Made by a program: the position numbers and the translations under genes | The notes under the pieces: model-generated | Database searches by the model: none | Told to the model about the DNA's origin: nothing | What the model saw: the letters and a program-made list of their open reading frames with translations, nothing else | Part shown: positions 7,996 through 17,374 of the stretch, in pieces | How positions within the stretch are numbered: the stretch's first letter is position 1 | Layout of the letters: each line of letters begins with the position of its first letter | DNA from: Clostridium sp. | Lineage (GTDB): Bacteria > Bacillota > Clostridia > Lachnospirales > Lachnospiraceae | DNA length: 64,000 bases | Direction of reading: 5' to 3' | NCBI GenBank assembly: GCA_031275405.1 | Contig: JAISOV010000026.1 | Location: 1 to 64,000, forward strand

Positions 7996-8997
7996 ATGAA
8001 AATTGGCAAAGTACCGGAAAGTATCCGGAAGCGTTCCATATTCAGACAGATCAGGACAAAGAGGGAAGAAGTACTATGCGGAGCGGGTCTAGGGGAGGAC
8101 TGCGCGATTTTCGCCCCTGCCCAGGGGAAAGTCTGGACTAGCTGTGTACAGTCCGGCAGCCTTGCCGCATGGAGGAAACCAGGGGAGACGGTAGGTTCTG
8201 GCAGCTTTTTAGGGGGATCTATAACCCGGCTGATCCATAAATGCGCCAATAACTTAGCGGCTTCCGGTTCAGAGCCTTTTGCCGTTTCCCTGGCCTTGAT
8301 CCTTCCCCCCTCCGCGCCGGAAGAAGATCTGAAAGCATACATGGCGGAAGCGGAAAAGGCTTGTGCCGCTCTGCGTATGCAGATCGTGGGAGGACACACG
8401 GAAGTTTCCGCCGCCGCTTCTGAACCGATTGCGGCGGCGACGGGATACGGACAGGCGTTTCCCAACCAAGTATGCACTACAAAAGGCGCGGTACCCGGGC
8501 AGGCGATCGTTGTCAGTAAATGGATCGGACTGGAGGGAACCGCCGCCCTGGCGAAGCATTATCAAGAAGAGCTTTTCCGTCGCTATCCCGTTTATCTGGT
8601 GGAGGAAGCGGCGGGCTTCGACCGCTTTTTCAGTGTGCTGCCGGAGGCGGCACTGGCGGTAAAGTCCAACGTCCGAGTGATGCATGACGCATCTTCCGGA
8701 GGAATTTTCGCGGCTCTTTGGGAGCTTGCGGAAAGCTCGGGCGTTGGACTTACCGTGGATCTGAAAAAACTGCCCATCCGGCAGGAAACCGTGGAAATCT
8801 GTGAATACTGCGGCGCCAACCCATATGAACTTGCGGGGGGCGGCTGCCTGCTGATGACCACGCCGGAAGCTCCCGGTCTGGTACGGACACTGGAGGAAAA
8901 CGGGATCCCGGCGGCTGTCATAGGAAGCATTACGGGCAGCCATGATAAAATCATCGTAAATGAGGAAGAGATTCGTTTCCTGAACCGCCCGTCCTAA
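7996..8997 (+). CDS. AIR-synthase (PurM/HypE)-superfamily protein
   Basis: The 333-residue protein has the two-domain layout of the PurM superfamily: an N-terminal half with GLGEDCAIFAP and a C-terminal half with MHDASSGGIFAALWELAESSGVG and a Gly-rich LAGGGCLLM. These ATP-binding folds serve in purine synthesis, hydrogenase maturation and thiamine phosphate kinases. No purine or hydrogenase genes are adjacent, so the substrate is unknown. The start ATG 7996 has AAGGAAC upstream. It lies 21 bp after the VanW gene, which makes cotranscription likely. Confidence 0.75.
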   Translation: MKIGKVPESIRKRSIFRQIRTKREEVLCGAGLGEDCAIFAPAQGKVWTSCVQSGSLAAWRKPGETVGSGSFLGGSITRLIHKCANNLAASGSEPFAVSLALILPPSAPEEDLKAYMAEAEKACAALRMQIVGGHTEVSAAASEPIAAATGYGQAFPNQVCTTKGAVPGQAIVVSKWIGLEGTAALAKHYQEELFRRYPVYLVEEAAGFDRFFSVLPEAALAVKSNVRVMHDASSGGIFAALWELAESSGVGLTVDLKKLPIRQETVEICEYCGANPYELAGGGCLLMTTPEAPGLVRTLEENGIPAAVIGSITGSHDKIIVNEEEIRFLNRPS

Positions 8998-9125
8998 GGA
9001 ACTGTTACGGAAAAACGAAAGATTTTACACAACTTAAAATTTGGCGTTCTTAAATGAAAGTTTTGTTCCACCGGACACCCCTGTTTTGTAAAAAAAATGG
9101 TCAAAAATTTTGGAGGTCAAAAAGG

Positions 9126-9608
9126 ATGAAAGAAGAATTACTGGCTCTGATAGAAAAAAACAGCCGTCTGGACATCAAGGAACTGGCGGTTCTGTTGGGT
9201 ACGTCCGAAATCGAGGTGGCAAACGCGCTGGCGTCTCTGGAAGCGGAAGGCGTTATCTGCGGCTATCATACCTTGATCAACTGGGAAAAGACTTCCATTG
9301 ATAAAGTGACCGCGCTTATCGAGGTGCGCATCGCCCCCCAGAGAGGGCGGGGCTTTGACAGCGTTGCGGAGCGGATCTATAACTACCCGGAGGTGCAGAG
9401 CGTCTATCTGATTTCCGGCGGTTATGACGTGATGGTCATTCTGGAGGGGCAAAGCCTGCGGGAGGTGGCCAACTTCGTGTCCGACAAGCTGTCCACCTTG
9501 GACGCGGTGCTGAGTACCGCCACGCACTTTATCCTGAAAAAGTATAAAGATTACGGAACGGTTCTTGGCAAAAAAAATGACGACGAAAGAGAGATGATCA
9601 CCCCATGA
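9126..9608 (+). CDS. Lrp/AsnC-family transcriptional regulator
   Basis: The start is ATG 9126 with GGAGG eleven bases upstream. An in-frame ATG at 9054 would add 24 residues that do not look like the family. The 160-residue protein has an N-terminal winged helix (residues 1-55, LDIKELAVLLGTSEIEVANALASLEAEGVI) and a C-terminal RAM/AsnC ligand-binding domain (about 68-145). The stop overlaps the next start as ATGA, so it is translationally coupled to the aminotransferase and probably regulates it in response to an amino acid. Confidence 0.9.
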   Translation: MKEELLALIEKNSRLDIKELAVLLGTSEIEVANALASLEAEGVICGYHTLINWEKTSIDKVTALIEVRIAPQRGRGFDSVAERIYNYPEVQSVYLISGGYDVMVILEGQSLREVANFVSDKLSTLDAVLSTATHFILKKYKDYGTVLGKKNDDEREMITP

Positions 9609-10774
9609 GGAATCCATTGTCGCATCTTGCAGCAGACCTCAAGCCATCGGGCATTCGGAAATTTTTTGATATTGTCAGCGAGATGAAGGACGCGATCTCG
9701 CTGGGGGTGGGAGAGCCGGATTTCCACACGCCTTGGCATATCCGGGAAGAGGGGATTTACTCTTTGGAAAAGGGGCATACCTTTTATAGCTCCAATGCCG
9801 GACTGAAAGAGCTTCGGAAAGAAATCTGCGGCTACCTGAAAAGGAGCCAAAACCTGGAATATGATGAGACAACGGAAACACTGGTCACGGTGGGCGGTTC
9901 GGAAGCGATCGACCTCTGCTTCCGCGCCATGGTCAATCCGGGGGAGGAAGTCATCATCCCTCAGCCGAGCTTTGTCTCCTATGAACCCTGCGCCATCCTG
10001 TCGGGCGCGAAGCCGGTCGTCATCTCCCTGAAAGCGGAGAACGAATTTCGGCTCACCGCACGGGAACTGCGGGAAGCGGTCACGGACCGAACCAAGCTGC
10101 TGGTGCTTCCTTTTCCCAACAATCCCACCGGGGCGATCATGGAAAAAAAGGATCTGGAAGAAATCGCGCAGCTGATCCTGGAAAAAGACATTTATGTCAT
10201 GTCTGATGAAATCTATGCGGAGCTGACTTATAAAGGAAAGCACGTTTCGATTGCGTCTTTGCCTGGCATGAGGGAGAGGACGGTTCTGATCAGCGGTTTT
10301 TCCAAGGCGTATGCCATGACCGGCTGGCGTTTAGGCTATGCGTGCGGGCCTAAAAACATTATGGAACAAATGCTCAAGATCCACCAGTTTGCCATCATGT
10401 GCGCGCCGACCACCAGTCAGTACGCGGCGATAGAAGCCCTGCGTAACGGCGACGGGGATGTGCGGGAGATGTGTACCGCGTACAATCAGCGCCGACGGTA
10501 CCTGATGGACGCGTTCCGGAAGATGGGACTGGAATGCTTTGAGCCGCACGGGGCATTTTACGTGTTCCCCTGCGTGAAGGAATTTGGCATGACCAGTGAA
10601 GAATTTGCCACCCGGTTTTTAGGGGAAGAAAAAGTGGCGGTCGTTCCTGGCTCCGCGTTCGGAGAGGGCGGGGAAGGCTATCTGCGGATCTCCTACGCTT
10701 CTTCTCTGGAGAATCTGAAACTCGCGGTGGAACGGCTGGAAAGCTTCCTGAACCGGTTGAGGAGGGAAGCGTGA
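9605..10774 (+). CDS. Class I/II PLP-dependent aminotransferase
   Basis: The fold-type I aminotransferase (389 residues) has NNPTGAIM, SDEIYAELTY and the PLP-lysine motif SGFSKAYAMTGWRLGY. It would transfer an amino group between an amino acid and a 2-oxo acid; the substrate cannot be read from sequence. Aspartate/alanine-type enzymes are nearest. It overlaps the Lrp-family regulator by four bases, a gene pair often seen in Clostridia. Confidence 0.92.
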   Translation: MRNPLSHLAADLKPSGIRKFFDIVSEMKDAISLGVGEPDFHTPWHIREEGIYSLEKGHTFYSSNAGLKELRKEICGYLKRSQNLEYDETTETLVTVGGSEAIDLCFRAMVNPGEEVIIPQPSFVSYEPCAILSGAKPVVISLKAENEFRLTARELREAVTDRTKLLVLPFPNNPTGAIMEKKDLEEIAQLILEKDIYVMSDEIYAELTYKGKHVSIASLPGMRERTVLISGFSKAYAMTGWRLGYACGPKNIMEQMLKIHQFAIMCAPTTSQYAAIEALRNGDGDVREMCTAYNQRRRYLMDAFRKMGLECFEPHGAFYVFPCVKEFGMTSEEFATRFLGEEKVAVVPGSAFGEGGEGYLRISYASSLENLKLAVERLESFLNRLRREA

Positions 10775-10812
10775 GCCGCCGTCCTCAATCCGAGTTTTCT
10801 TCTCACAAGGAT

Positions 10813-10862
10813 GGTATGCCCGTGAAAGACGCTTGATAGGACAAAGCGGGGGATGAAAGGAT
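10813..10862 (+). repeat. Dispersed hairpin/SD element, copy D (trmL leader)
   Basis: GGTATGCCCG, GAAAGACGCTTGATAGG and CAAAGCGGG match the second hairpin of copy A. The final AGATGGGAGC is diverged to GGATGAAAGGAT, which still supplies a purine-rich Shine-Dalgarno for trmL. The first hairpin is not recognisable. Confidence 0.6.
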
Positions 10863-11363
10863 ATGAATATTATCTTGCACCAGCCGGAGATTCCCGCGAA
10901 TACCGGAAATATAGGGCGTACCTGCGCGGCTTCCGGAACGAGCCTGCACCTGATTGAGCCGCTTGGTTTCCGGCTGAAGGAAAAGGAGATCCGGCGGGCC
11001 GGACTAGACTATTGGAGCAAACTGGAAGTCAGCACATACGTGAATTTTCAGGAATTTACCGAAAAACACCCGCGGGCAAAGATCTGGATGGCCACGACCA
11101 AAGCAAGGCGCGCCTATACGGAAGCGGCATACGGCGCGGAGGATTACCTGATGTTCGGAAAAGAAAGCGCGGGGATTCCGGAGGAAATCTTAGTGGATTA
11201 TGAAGAAACCTGTATCCGGATCCCCATGCTCTCTTCCATCCGCTCCCTGAATCTGTCGGTTTCCGTTGCCGTCGTGCTTTACGAAGCCTTACGGCAGAAC
11301 GGCTTCCGGGAAATGCAGCGCGCGGGGGAGCTGCATAGGCTGAAATGGCGGCAGGGGAACTAA
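10863..11363 (+). CDS. trmL: tRNA (cytidine/uridine-34-2'-O)-methyltransferase TrmL
   Basis: This SPOUT methyltransferase modifies the wobble base of tRNA-Leu. The N-terminal NIILHQPEIPANTGNIGRTC, the central FGKESAGIPEEIL and the C-terminal knot IRIPMLSSIRSLNLSVSVAVVLYE are diagnostic of the TrmL/YibK family. The length (166 residues) is normal. GAAAGGAT precedes the ATG. Confidence 0.95.
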   Translation: MNIILHQPEIPANTGNIGRTCAASGTSLHLIEPLGFRLKEKEIRRAGLDYWSKLEVSTYVNFQEFTEKHPRAKIWMATTKARRAYTEAAYGAEDYLMFGKESAGIPEEILVDYEETCIRIPMLSSIRSLNLSVSVAVVLYEALRQNGFREMQRAGELHRLKWRQGN

Positions 11364-11585
11364 GAAATACCCATGGCGGGATTCTGAATCCCGTCCATCA
11401 TAAGAACGGCCTCGCGTGATTTTGCCGGAACACGAGCCTGCTCCCATTCGTTGCGAAGCCATTCTGGGGAAACGAGCTTCGGGTCGGCGGCGCTGACGAA
11501 ATGCTCATCACGCTTTACTAATTACTTCTTATCATGAGTGTGTCGAAAACGTCAGCCTTTTTGTTCTTTTTCTTTATCCCTGTCC
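11364..11585. other. Intergenic region with a glyoxalase-gene fragment and inverted repeat
   Basis: Positions 11365-11385 match 11639-11659, inside the neighbouring VOC gene, with one mismatch. The matching stretch also forms an inverted repeat (GGCGGGATTC with AATCCCGTC). Leftward it closes an open frame of about 50 codons without a start (SAADPKLVSPEWLRNEWEQA and on) that ends NPAMGIS-stop. No intact gene is seen. Confidence 0.4.
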
Positions 11586-11948
11586 TCAGCCCGGCGGCAG
11601 TATTTCCAGCCAGTATCCGTCCGGATCGGTGATGAAATAAATGCCCATGGCGGGATTCTCATAGCAGATACAGCCCATCTTCTCGTGCAGCTTGTGGGCG
11701 GCGTCAAAATCATCCGTCCGGAAAGCCAGATGGAACTCGCTTTCCCCTAACTGGTACGGCTGCGGATGGTCTCTGAGCCAGGTAAGTTCCAGTTCAAAAT
11801 CACTGGAATGATTCCCTAGGAAAACAATGGTAAACTCACTGCTGCTGTGGCGGCGTTTTTCAGACAGGCCCAAGGCCTCCTGATAAAAAGCGATAGACCT
11901 CTCCAGATCCGTTACGTTATAGTTCTCATGAATCATTTGAAACTTCAT
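11586..11948 (-). CDS. VOC/glyoxalase-fold protein (lactoylglutathione-lyase-like)
   Basis: The start is ATG 11948-11946, with AAGGAGG seven bases upstream. The 120-residue protein has the paired beta-alpha-beta-beta-beta modules of the vicinal oxygen chelate fold: NYNVTDLERSIAFYQEALGL at the start, FELELTW, and YFITDPDGYWLEILPPG at the end. Metal ligand positions H8, E56-type and E116 are plausible, as in glyoxalase I. Substrate unknown; methylglyoxal detoxification is the usual call. Confidence 0.85.
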   Translation of the reverse strand: MKFQMIHENYNVTDLERSIAFYQEALGLSEKRRHSSSEFTIVFLGNHSSDFELELTWLRDHPQPYQLGESEFHLAFRTDDFDAAHKLHEKMGCICYENPAMGIYFITDPDGYWLEILPPG

Positions 11949-12410
11949 ACAGACCCTCCTTCTTGTTTGAACGCAGATCAGCATTCCCCGCTTCCAGTAC
12001 GCAAAGGGCTGTGGAGATAGAGGGGTGCTGACCGCCGCAAAGCAGCCTGCGTTCATAAGCGTGCAGCGCAGCGGAACGCGAATGTCCGCTTTCCAATTTT
12101 ACATTAACTGAATGATAACATATTTCCTGAATCCTTGGCAAGCATTTTCCTTTTTTTGTCACATTTAACAAGGGCATTGACAAGCAGACCGCAAAAACGA
12201 GAATGTGCGTGAAACTGCACAGCCTGTTGTTTCTATCGCACGAATTGCAAGGGCAAAATCGTCCTTCCGAAAAGCCGGAGGAAGCTCTTCACAATGTTTT
12301 CACACTTTCAACAACTTTTCTAAACAAATTCCAGTTATGCTAGATACAAACAGCTGACCATATTCAGCAAGAACAGCGAAATAGGACTTACATAGCAGCG
12401 GAGGTTCCTT
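11949..12410. other. Divergent intergenic region between VOC gene and export operon
   Basis: On the leftward strand TTGCCA (12141-12136), 18 bp and TATCAT (12117-12112) make a fair promoter for the VOC gene, leaving a leader of about 160 nt. Rightward a TTGACA at 12177-12182 lacks a good -10. A copy of the ATTCAGC hairpin repeat lies at 12362-12381. No supported gene is present. Confidence 0.5.
12362..12381 (+). repeat. ATTCAGC hairpin repeat, copy 1
   Basis: ATTCAGCAAGAACAGC followed by GAAAT matches the repeats at 53244-53296 and 55561-55587, but the second arm is damaged (GCGAAAT instead of GCTGAAT). It lies 30 bp upstream of the first adaptor gene. Confidence 0.6.
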
Positions 12411-13886
12411 GTGAAAAAAAAAGAAATTTTCGGAAAAAAGCGAAAAAAAGTCGTGCTTTGGTCTGTAGCGGCAGCGGCGCTTCTTGTGGCGGCAGGCGGC
12501 GCGTTTTATTTCCTGAGCCAAGGGGACGGCGGGACTTTGCCGCCGGAGGGGCTTGGGATGGACATCGGCGCGATGGGAGCTGCGCAGGGCGTCGTGACGG
12601 CACAGGGCGTTACCGCCATCGGGATCACCCAGGAGAATTTCGAGGCGGAGAATCTGGAAACCGGCCTGCTGATCGAGGAAGTCTATGTTTCTTCCAATGA
12701 AGAGATCGAAAAGGGCGCGAAAATCCTGAAGTTTTCGGAAGCTTCCGTCGCCAAGGCACGGAAAGAGCTGGAGGACATTTTACAGGAAGCGGAACTGGCA
12801 TATCGTTCCGGAGTCATTGAGTGGGAGCAGAACAGGATCACCATACAATATGAACGGGATATGGCGGTACTGGCGGGCGAACAGGCGCCGGAGGTCTACG
12901 AGGGCGAGGTCGCCGGACTGGAAGCCGGGGTAGAACAAGCGCAGAAGGAGCTGGACGAAGCCAAGGAAGAGATCGCAAAGTACCAGGCGGCAGTCGCCGG
13001 AAATACTTATGACGAAGATTACCAGGTGACGCACTACAAAGCGATTTATGATGAGAATCTGGCGCTGCTCCAGTCCAAGATGGAAGAATGGGGCGTTTCT
13101 TGGGCGCAGGTCACAGGCGGAACGGGTTCCGGCGGGGGCGGCCCATCCGGTTCCTCCGACGGCAGGGTTTCCGTGCTGTCTTCCCTTTACAAGGTTCTGG
13201 AGCAGAATCTACAGGACTATGAGCAGGCGCAGAGTGATTATGAGGAGGCTAAGGCCAACACGGAATTTGAATTACAGACCTTGGAACTACAGTTAAGCTC
13301 TCTCGAAAGAGCCTTGGCGGAAGCAAAAGAAAAACAGCAGACGCAGATACTGGCCGCGAAGCTTACTTACGAAACCGCGCTCGCCAACGCGGCGCACGCG
13401 GACAGCGACTGCCAGACCGCGCTGGAAAAGGCGGAATCGGATTATCTGGCGCTGCAGACCGCCCTGGAAGACGCACAGGAAAACCTGGCGTACCTGGAAA
13501 GCAGCGCGGGGGATGGCTATTACTACGCTTCTTCCGCCGGAACGGTACTGCGGGCTTTTGTCCGGGCAGGGCAGTATCTTACGCTGGATCAGACCATTTT
13601 CGCCTACAGCAACCCGGAAGAACTGTCGGTAACGGTATCGGTGGATCAGAGCCAGATCGCCAAGCTGCGGATCGGGGACGACGCCTATGTGCAGACGACG
13701 CAGCTCGGAAGCTTTTCCGGAACCGTCACGGAGATCAACCCTGTTTCCGGCACGGGGAGCCGGACGAATGTAAGCTATAACGTAACCGTGACGCTGTCCG
13801 GGGACACCAGGCAGCTGACGGCGAACCAGACGGTGACAGTGGTTTTTGGAGGAAGTAATTTGAGGGAGGGCAGAAACAATGAGTAA
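12411..13886 (+). CDS. HlyD/MacA-like export adaptor 1
   Basis: The gene starts with GTG 12411, with GGAGG six bases upstream. One N-terminal membrane segment (about 18-36) anchors a 491-residue extracellular protein. A biotinyl-lipoyl-like half (IEEVYVSSNEEIEKGAKIL) is followed by a long helical hairpin rich in Glu, Ala and Gln (about 100-340, split by a Gly-Ser-rich stretch near 240-255), then the second lipoyl half and beta-barrel (YASSAGTVLRAFVRAGQYL, PVSGTGSRTNVSYNVTVTL). Such adaptors link an ABC exporter to the outside. It is the first of three adaptors in one operon and overlaps the next by 8 bp. Confidence 0.85.
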   Translation: MKKKEIFGKKRKKVVLWSVAAAALLVAAGGAFYFLSQGDGGTLPPEGLGMDIGAMGAAQGVVTAQGVTAIGITQENFEAENLETGLLIEEVYVSSNEEIEKGAKILKFSEASVAKARKELEDILQEAELAYRSGVIEWEQNRITIQYERDMAVLAGEQAPEVYEGEVAGLEAGVEQAQKELDEAKEEIAKYQAAVAGNTYDEDYQVTHYKAIYDENLALLQSKMEEWGVSWAQVTGGTGSGGGGPSGSSDGRVSVLSSLYKVLEQNLQDYEQAQSDYEEAKANTEFELQTLELQLSSLERALAEAKEKQQTQILAAKLTYETALANAAHADSDCQTALEKAESDYLALQTALEDAQENLAYLESSAGDGYYYASSAGTVLRAFVRAGQYLTLDQTIFAYSNPEELSVTVSVDQSQIAKLRIGDDAYVQTTQLGSFSGTVTEINPVSGTGSRTNVSYNVTVTLSGDTRQLTANQTVTVVFGGSNLREGRNNE

Positions 13887-15636
13887 AAAGAAGAAGCGTA
13901 TCCTGGGCGCGTCCGCCGTGTTCCTCCTTTTGGTCTTAGCCGCCTGTTATACCGTGTGGATCGCCCCCCTCTTGGAAAAGGAGCAATGGATCTATAAGGA
14001 AGCCGTCGTGGAAAAAGGGAGGTTTGTCGTGGGGGTATCGGAGAGCGGCTCCTTGGAATACGGCATCACCTCGGTTCTGTACGATCTGGATCTGGACGTA
14101 AGCGATGAGGAGGATGAGGAAGACGATGAGGAAGAAGTCGTACAGAAATACCTGAAAGTGGAGGAAGTGTACGTAGTTCCCGGACAACGGATCGCGCAGG
14201 GAGAAGCTCTGCTGAAAATGACCGACACAAGCGTCTCTTCCGTGCGCAGACTTTTACAGAACGCTCTTCTGGAAGCACAGGTAGCCTACAATGAAGCGCA
14301 GGCGGAGTATGAGCTGTCGGCGTTGGAAGCAAAGAACAATTATGAGGCCCGGAAGATAGCGCGGGACTATGCTTCCGTGCTGTATCAGACCGGGAAGACC
14401 TCCGTTGATCATGAGATCGGCATCCTGGATGTGGAAAGGAACCAGCGGACTGCCAACCGGGCTTCTTTGGAGGAAAAAGTGACAGAGGCCAGGGAAGCGT
14501 ATGAGGAATGCCTAAGCGATTACGAAGCGGCGAAGAAAGACATGGAAGCTGCCAAAGAGGGCAGTGTCGCTGTTTTTATGGATCTGCAGAGCAAATATCT
14601 CAATACCGGGAACCAGTATCAGAACGCGAAGGCAGCTTTAGAACAGGCCACGCAGGCTCTCCTGGAAAATGAACAGCAGATCGAGACGTTAAACGATCAG
14701 ATCCAGACGGCGCAGACACGTAAGTCGCTGGATCTTCTGACGCAGGAGCTGGAGTATCAGGAAAGCGTCTTAAACGGCAAGAATGCGCAGATTACCTATG
14801 AAGCGGAACTGGAAAGCCTGAAAGCGGAGCTTCAGGAGGTGGAAGATGAAAAGACGCAACTGGAAGAAAAACTGGAAGCGTTTGAAGCCTTTGTAGGGGA
14901 GACGGGGATTCTTTACGCGTCGGGAAGCGGCATCGTGACGGAGGTAAACTGCAAAGCCGGGGATACGGCGACGAGCGCGGGAGTCATTTTAGCTTACGCG
15001 GAGCCGGAAAATATGACGATTTCCGTGAACGTGACCCAGGAAGATGTGGTGGCGCTGTCCGTGGGCGACAAGGTGGAAATCGTATTTTACGCCTATGAAG
15101 ACGTGGCTCACGAAGGAACGATCCGCTCCATCGACACAACCGCCACTTCGGAGGGCTCGGTGACGGTCAGCTATACGGTCGTGATCCAGGTGGAGGGAGA
15201 TACCGGGGAACTGTATGGCGGAATGACGGCGGATATTACGTTCGTGACGCAGGAAAAAGAAGATGTGGTCTATATTTCCAGAAAGGCCATTCTAGAAGAA
15301 AATGACAGGACTTATGTGTATGTTAAAGCGGCTTCCGGGAACCGGGAACGCAGAGAGGTGGAAACCGGAATCAGCAACGGCGTTTATGTGGAAATCCTAT
15401 CGGGACTGAACGAGGGAGATACCATTTATATCGCAAGCAAAGTCAGCAGTACATCGGAGGTGGAGGATCAGGGCGACGCGGAGGCTGCTTCTTCGCAAAA
15501 TGTCTCTACCGAGGGAAGCGGATTTTTACCCGGGGAAGGCGGCACAGGGCAGGGAAACACCCCCGGCATGGGCTTCCCGGGCATGTCGGAGGGAATGCCG
15601 GGTTCGGGCAATTGGGGAACGGGAGGAAGGCCATGA
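13879..15636 (+). CDS. HlyD/MacA-like export adaptor 2
   Basis: The 585-residue protein has a membrane segment at about 8-26, then an early lipoyl-like half (VEEVYVVPGQRIAQGEALLKM). Before it lies an unusual acidic run, VSDEEDEEDDEEEVVQ (about residues 75-90). Long coiled-coil helices (about 125-345) are followed by the second lipoyl half, a beta-barrel and a C-terminal RND-type domain (YVYVKAASGNRERREVETGISNGVYVEI). The tail is Gly/Pro/Met-rich (FLPGEGGTGQGNTPGMGF). The stop overlaps the next start as ATGA. Substrate unknown. Confidence 0.85.
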   Translation: MSKKKKRILGASAVFLLLVLAACYTVWIAPLLEKEQWIYKEAVVEKGRFVVGVSESGSLEYGITSVLYDLDLDVSDEEDEEDDEEEVVQKYLKVEEVYVVPGQRIAQGEALLKMTDTSVSSVRRLLQNALLEAQVAYNEAQAEYELSALEAKNNYEARKIARDYASVLYQTGKTSVDHEIGILDVERNQRTANRASLEEKVTEAREAYEECLSDYEAAKKDMEAAKEGSVAVFMDLQSKYLNTGNQYQNAKAALEQATQALLENEQQIETLNDQIQTAQTRKSLDLLTQELEYQESVLNGKNAQITYEAELESLKAELQEVEDEKTQLEEKLEAFEAFVGETGILYASGSGIVTEVNCKAGDTATSAGVILAYAEPENMTISVNVTQEDVVALSVGDKVEIVFYAYEDVAHEGTIRSIDTTATSEGSVTVSYTVVIQVEGDTGELYGGMTADITFVTQEKEDVVYISRKAILEENDRTYVYVKAASGNRERREVETGISNGVYVEILSGLNEGDTIYIASKVSSTSEVEDQGDAEAASSQNVSTEGSGFLPGEGGTGQGNTPGMGFPGMSEGMPGSGNWGTGGRP

Positions 15637-17339
15637 TGAAAAAATGGAGCAGGACTCAAAAACGGGCGGCTCTGGCGCTGATCTTAGCGGTTGCCGCGTT
15701 GTGCGCGGGAGTGATCTTCATCGTGCGCGGGCAAAGAGAAGAAGTCGTCTACCGGGAGACCGCCGTCCATTATGGGGAACTGACCGTAGGAATTACGGAA
15801 AGCGGCAGTGTGGACATGGGAACGGTAGACCAGGTTTTTGAACTGGATATGAGCGCCCTGCAAAGGGCGGACGCCCAGAGCAGCACCGGAACATCCGGAT
15901 CCTCCGGCACAGGTTTCGCCCAAGGATCCGGCATAGGCGCCGGAAGAAACTCCGCCGCTCCCGCAGCGGGCGGGCTGAATATGTTCCAGCAGCTGTTCAG
16001 CATGGCGGACGGCGAGAGGACTTCCGATACCACGCAGACTTCCGGGCTTCCGGTCGCTGAGGTGTATGTGTCCATCGGCCAGCAGATAGAGGAAGGGGCG
16101 CCGCTTTACCGTCTCGAAGCCGAAAGCGTCTCGCTGCTGGAGGAACGGCTGAAATCCAACGTGGAAAAGGCAAAGGCGGATCTGGATGCCGTATACGCGC
16201 AGCAGGAGCTGTCCAAGGAGACGGCGGAGAACACCTATCACAGCAATACCGCCTATGGAAGCTATGCTGCGGCAGAGTACCAGGCCGCCGTCCGGGAACT
16301 GGAAGATACGGTAAGCAAGAAACAGGAGGAACTGGAGAAAGCCCAGACCCTGCACGAGAATTATCAAAAGCAGCTGGAAGAAACCTCGGCGGATTACGAA
16401 ATCGCGCTGGAAGTGCTGAACCAATGCGTATGGAGCCGTGACCATACGGACAAATGGCAGGATACCGGAAATTATGTGCTGTATTTCCAGATGGCTCGCG
16501 AAGCGCAGTCTACGGCGGACACCCTGGAAGCAACGAAGGAACGGCTGGAAGACAGCCTGGAACAGGCGGAAAAAAACATCGAAACCTGTCATCAAGAGTT
16601 AAGCGCCGCAAAAAGGAACCTTGCGCAAGGGAAGCTGACCGCGCAGGAAACATATAACCTACGTACACTGGCCTATTCCACGGCGCAGGAGACCTATGAT
16701 CTGGCGTATGGCTATCTGGCCCGCGAAGCGGAAGAGCAAGAGGAAATCTATGCGGCGGCAAGCGTGGAATGGGAAGAATTCAGCTCCCATATCAGCGGCG
16801 ACCAGGTGGTCGCGAACAAGAGCGGCGTAATCACCAGCGTGAACCTGGCGACGGGCGACATGCTGAACACAGGCAGTACACTGGTGACGCTCTATGATAC
16901 GGAAGAAGTGAGCGTGACAGTGACGCTGGCGGAAGAGGACGCCGCAGCCATTCAGGAGGATTTGACCGTAAAAGTCCTGTTCGCCGCATATCCGGACACC
17001 CCGTACCAGGCTCAGATCACGGAAATCGCGGATGCCTCCGCCGACAGCAGCGGAAACGTGACGGCAGACATCACTGTAACCCTGCTGGGTGATGTGTCCG
17101 GCCTGTTCCAAGGGATGACCGGAGAGGTGACATTTGTGACGAAAGAAGTCCGGCAGGTGCTGTATGTTTCTAACCGCGCCATCTTCCGGGAGGGCGCCAG
17201 ATCTTATGTGAAAGTAAAAGACGCGGATGGCAGGCTCTATACCAAGGAAGTCGTCACCGGATTTTCAGACGGCGTGAACGTGGAAATCAAGGAAGGGCTG
17301 GAGGACGGAGAAATCGTGCTGATTGAAAGCAAGTTGTAA
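15633..17339 (+). CDS. HlyD/MacA-like export adaptor 3
   Basis: I take ATG 15633, which overlaps the preceding stop (ATGATG) and follows GGGAGGAAGG; an in-frame ATG at 15612 lies inside the upstream gene and lacks a site. The product has a membrane segment (about 13-30), a lipoyl half preceded by a Ser/Gly/Ala-rich insertion (about 75-115), a long helical hairpin (about 155-385), and beta-barrel and membrane-proximal domains ending EGLEDGEIVLIESKL. It resembles adaptor 2 in layout. Three adaptors with one permease and one ATPase are more than the usual YknXYZ/MacAB-type set. Confidence 0.85.
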   Translation: MMKKWSRTQKRAALALILAVAALCAGVIFIVRGQREEVVYRETAVHYGELTVGITESGSVDMGTVDQVFELDMSALQRADAQSSTGTSGSSGTGFAQGSGIGAGRNSAAPAAGGLNMFQQLFSMADGERTSDTTQTSGLPVAEVYVSIGQQIEEGAPLYRLEAESVSLLEERLKSNVEKAKADLDAVYAQQELSKETAENTYHSNTAYGSYAAAEYQAAVRELEDTVSKKQEELEKAQTLHENYQKQLEETSADYEIALEVLNQCVWSRDHTDKWQDTGNYVLYFQMAREAQSTADTLEATKERLEDSLEQAEKNIETCHQELSAAKRNLAQGKLTAQETYNLRTLAYSTAQETYDLAYGYLAREAEEQEEIYAAASVEWEEFSSHISGDQVVANKSGVITSVNLATGDMLNTGSTLVTLYDTEEVSVTVTLAEEDAAAIQEDLTVKVLFAAYPDTPYQAQITEIADASADSSGNVTADITVTLLGDVSGLFQGMTGEVTFVTKEVRQVLYVSNRAIFREGARSYVKVKDADGRLYTKEVVTGFSDGVNVEIKEGLEDGEIVLIESKL

Positions 17340-17374
17340 AAAGTGTCGCTTTTGGCGGCAGAATGTGAGGAAGT

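Noticed and set aside
1..8000. A complete vancomycin-resistance operon (VanRS, carboxypeptidase, D-lactate dehydrogenase, VanW)
   Set aside because: The dehydrogenase is of the LdhA type with its own promoter and terminator, the VanW-family gene is 3 kb away on the other strand, and the only ligase here is of the D-Ala:D-Ala type.
11926..12183. 85-codon leftward open frame upstream of the VOC gene
   Set aside because: It overlaps the VOC start and its likely promoter and has no recognisable features.
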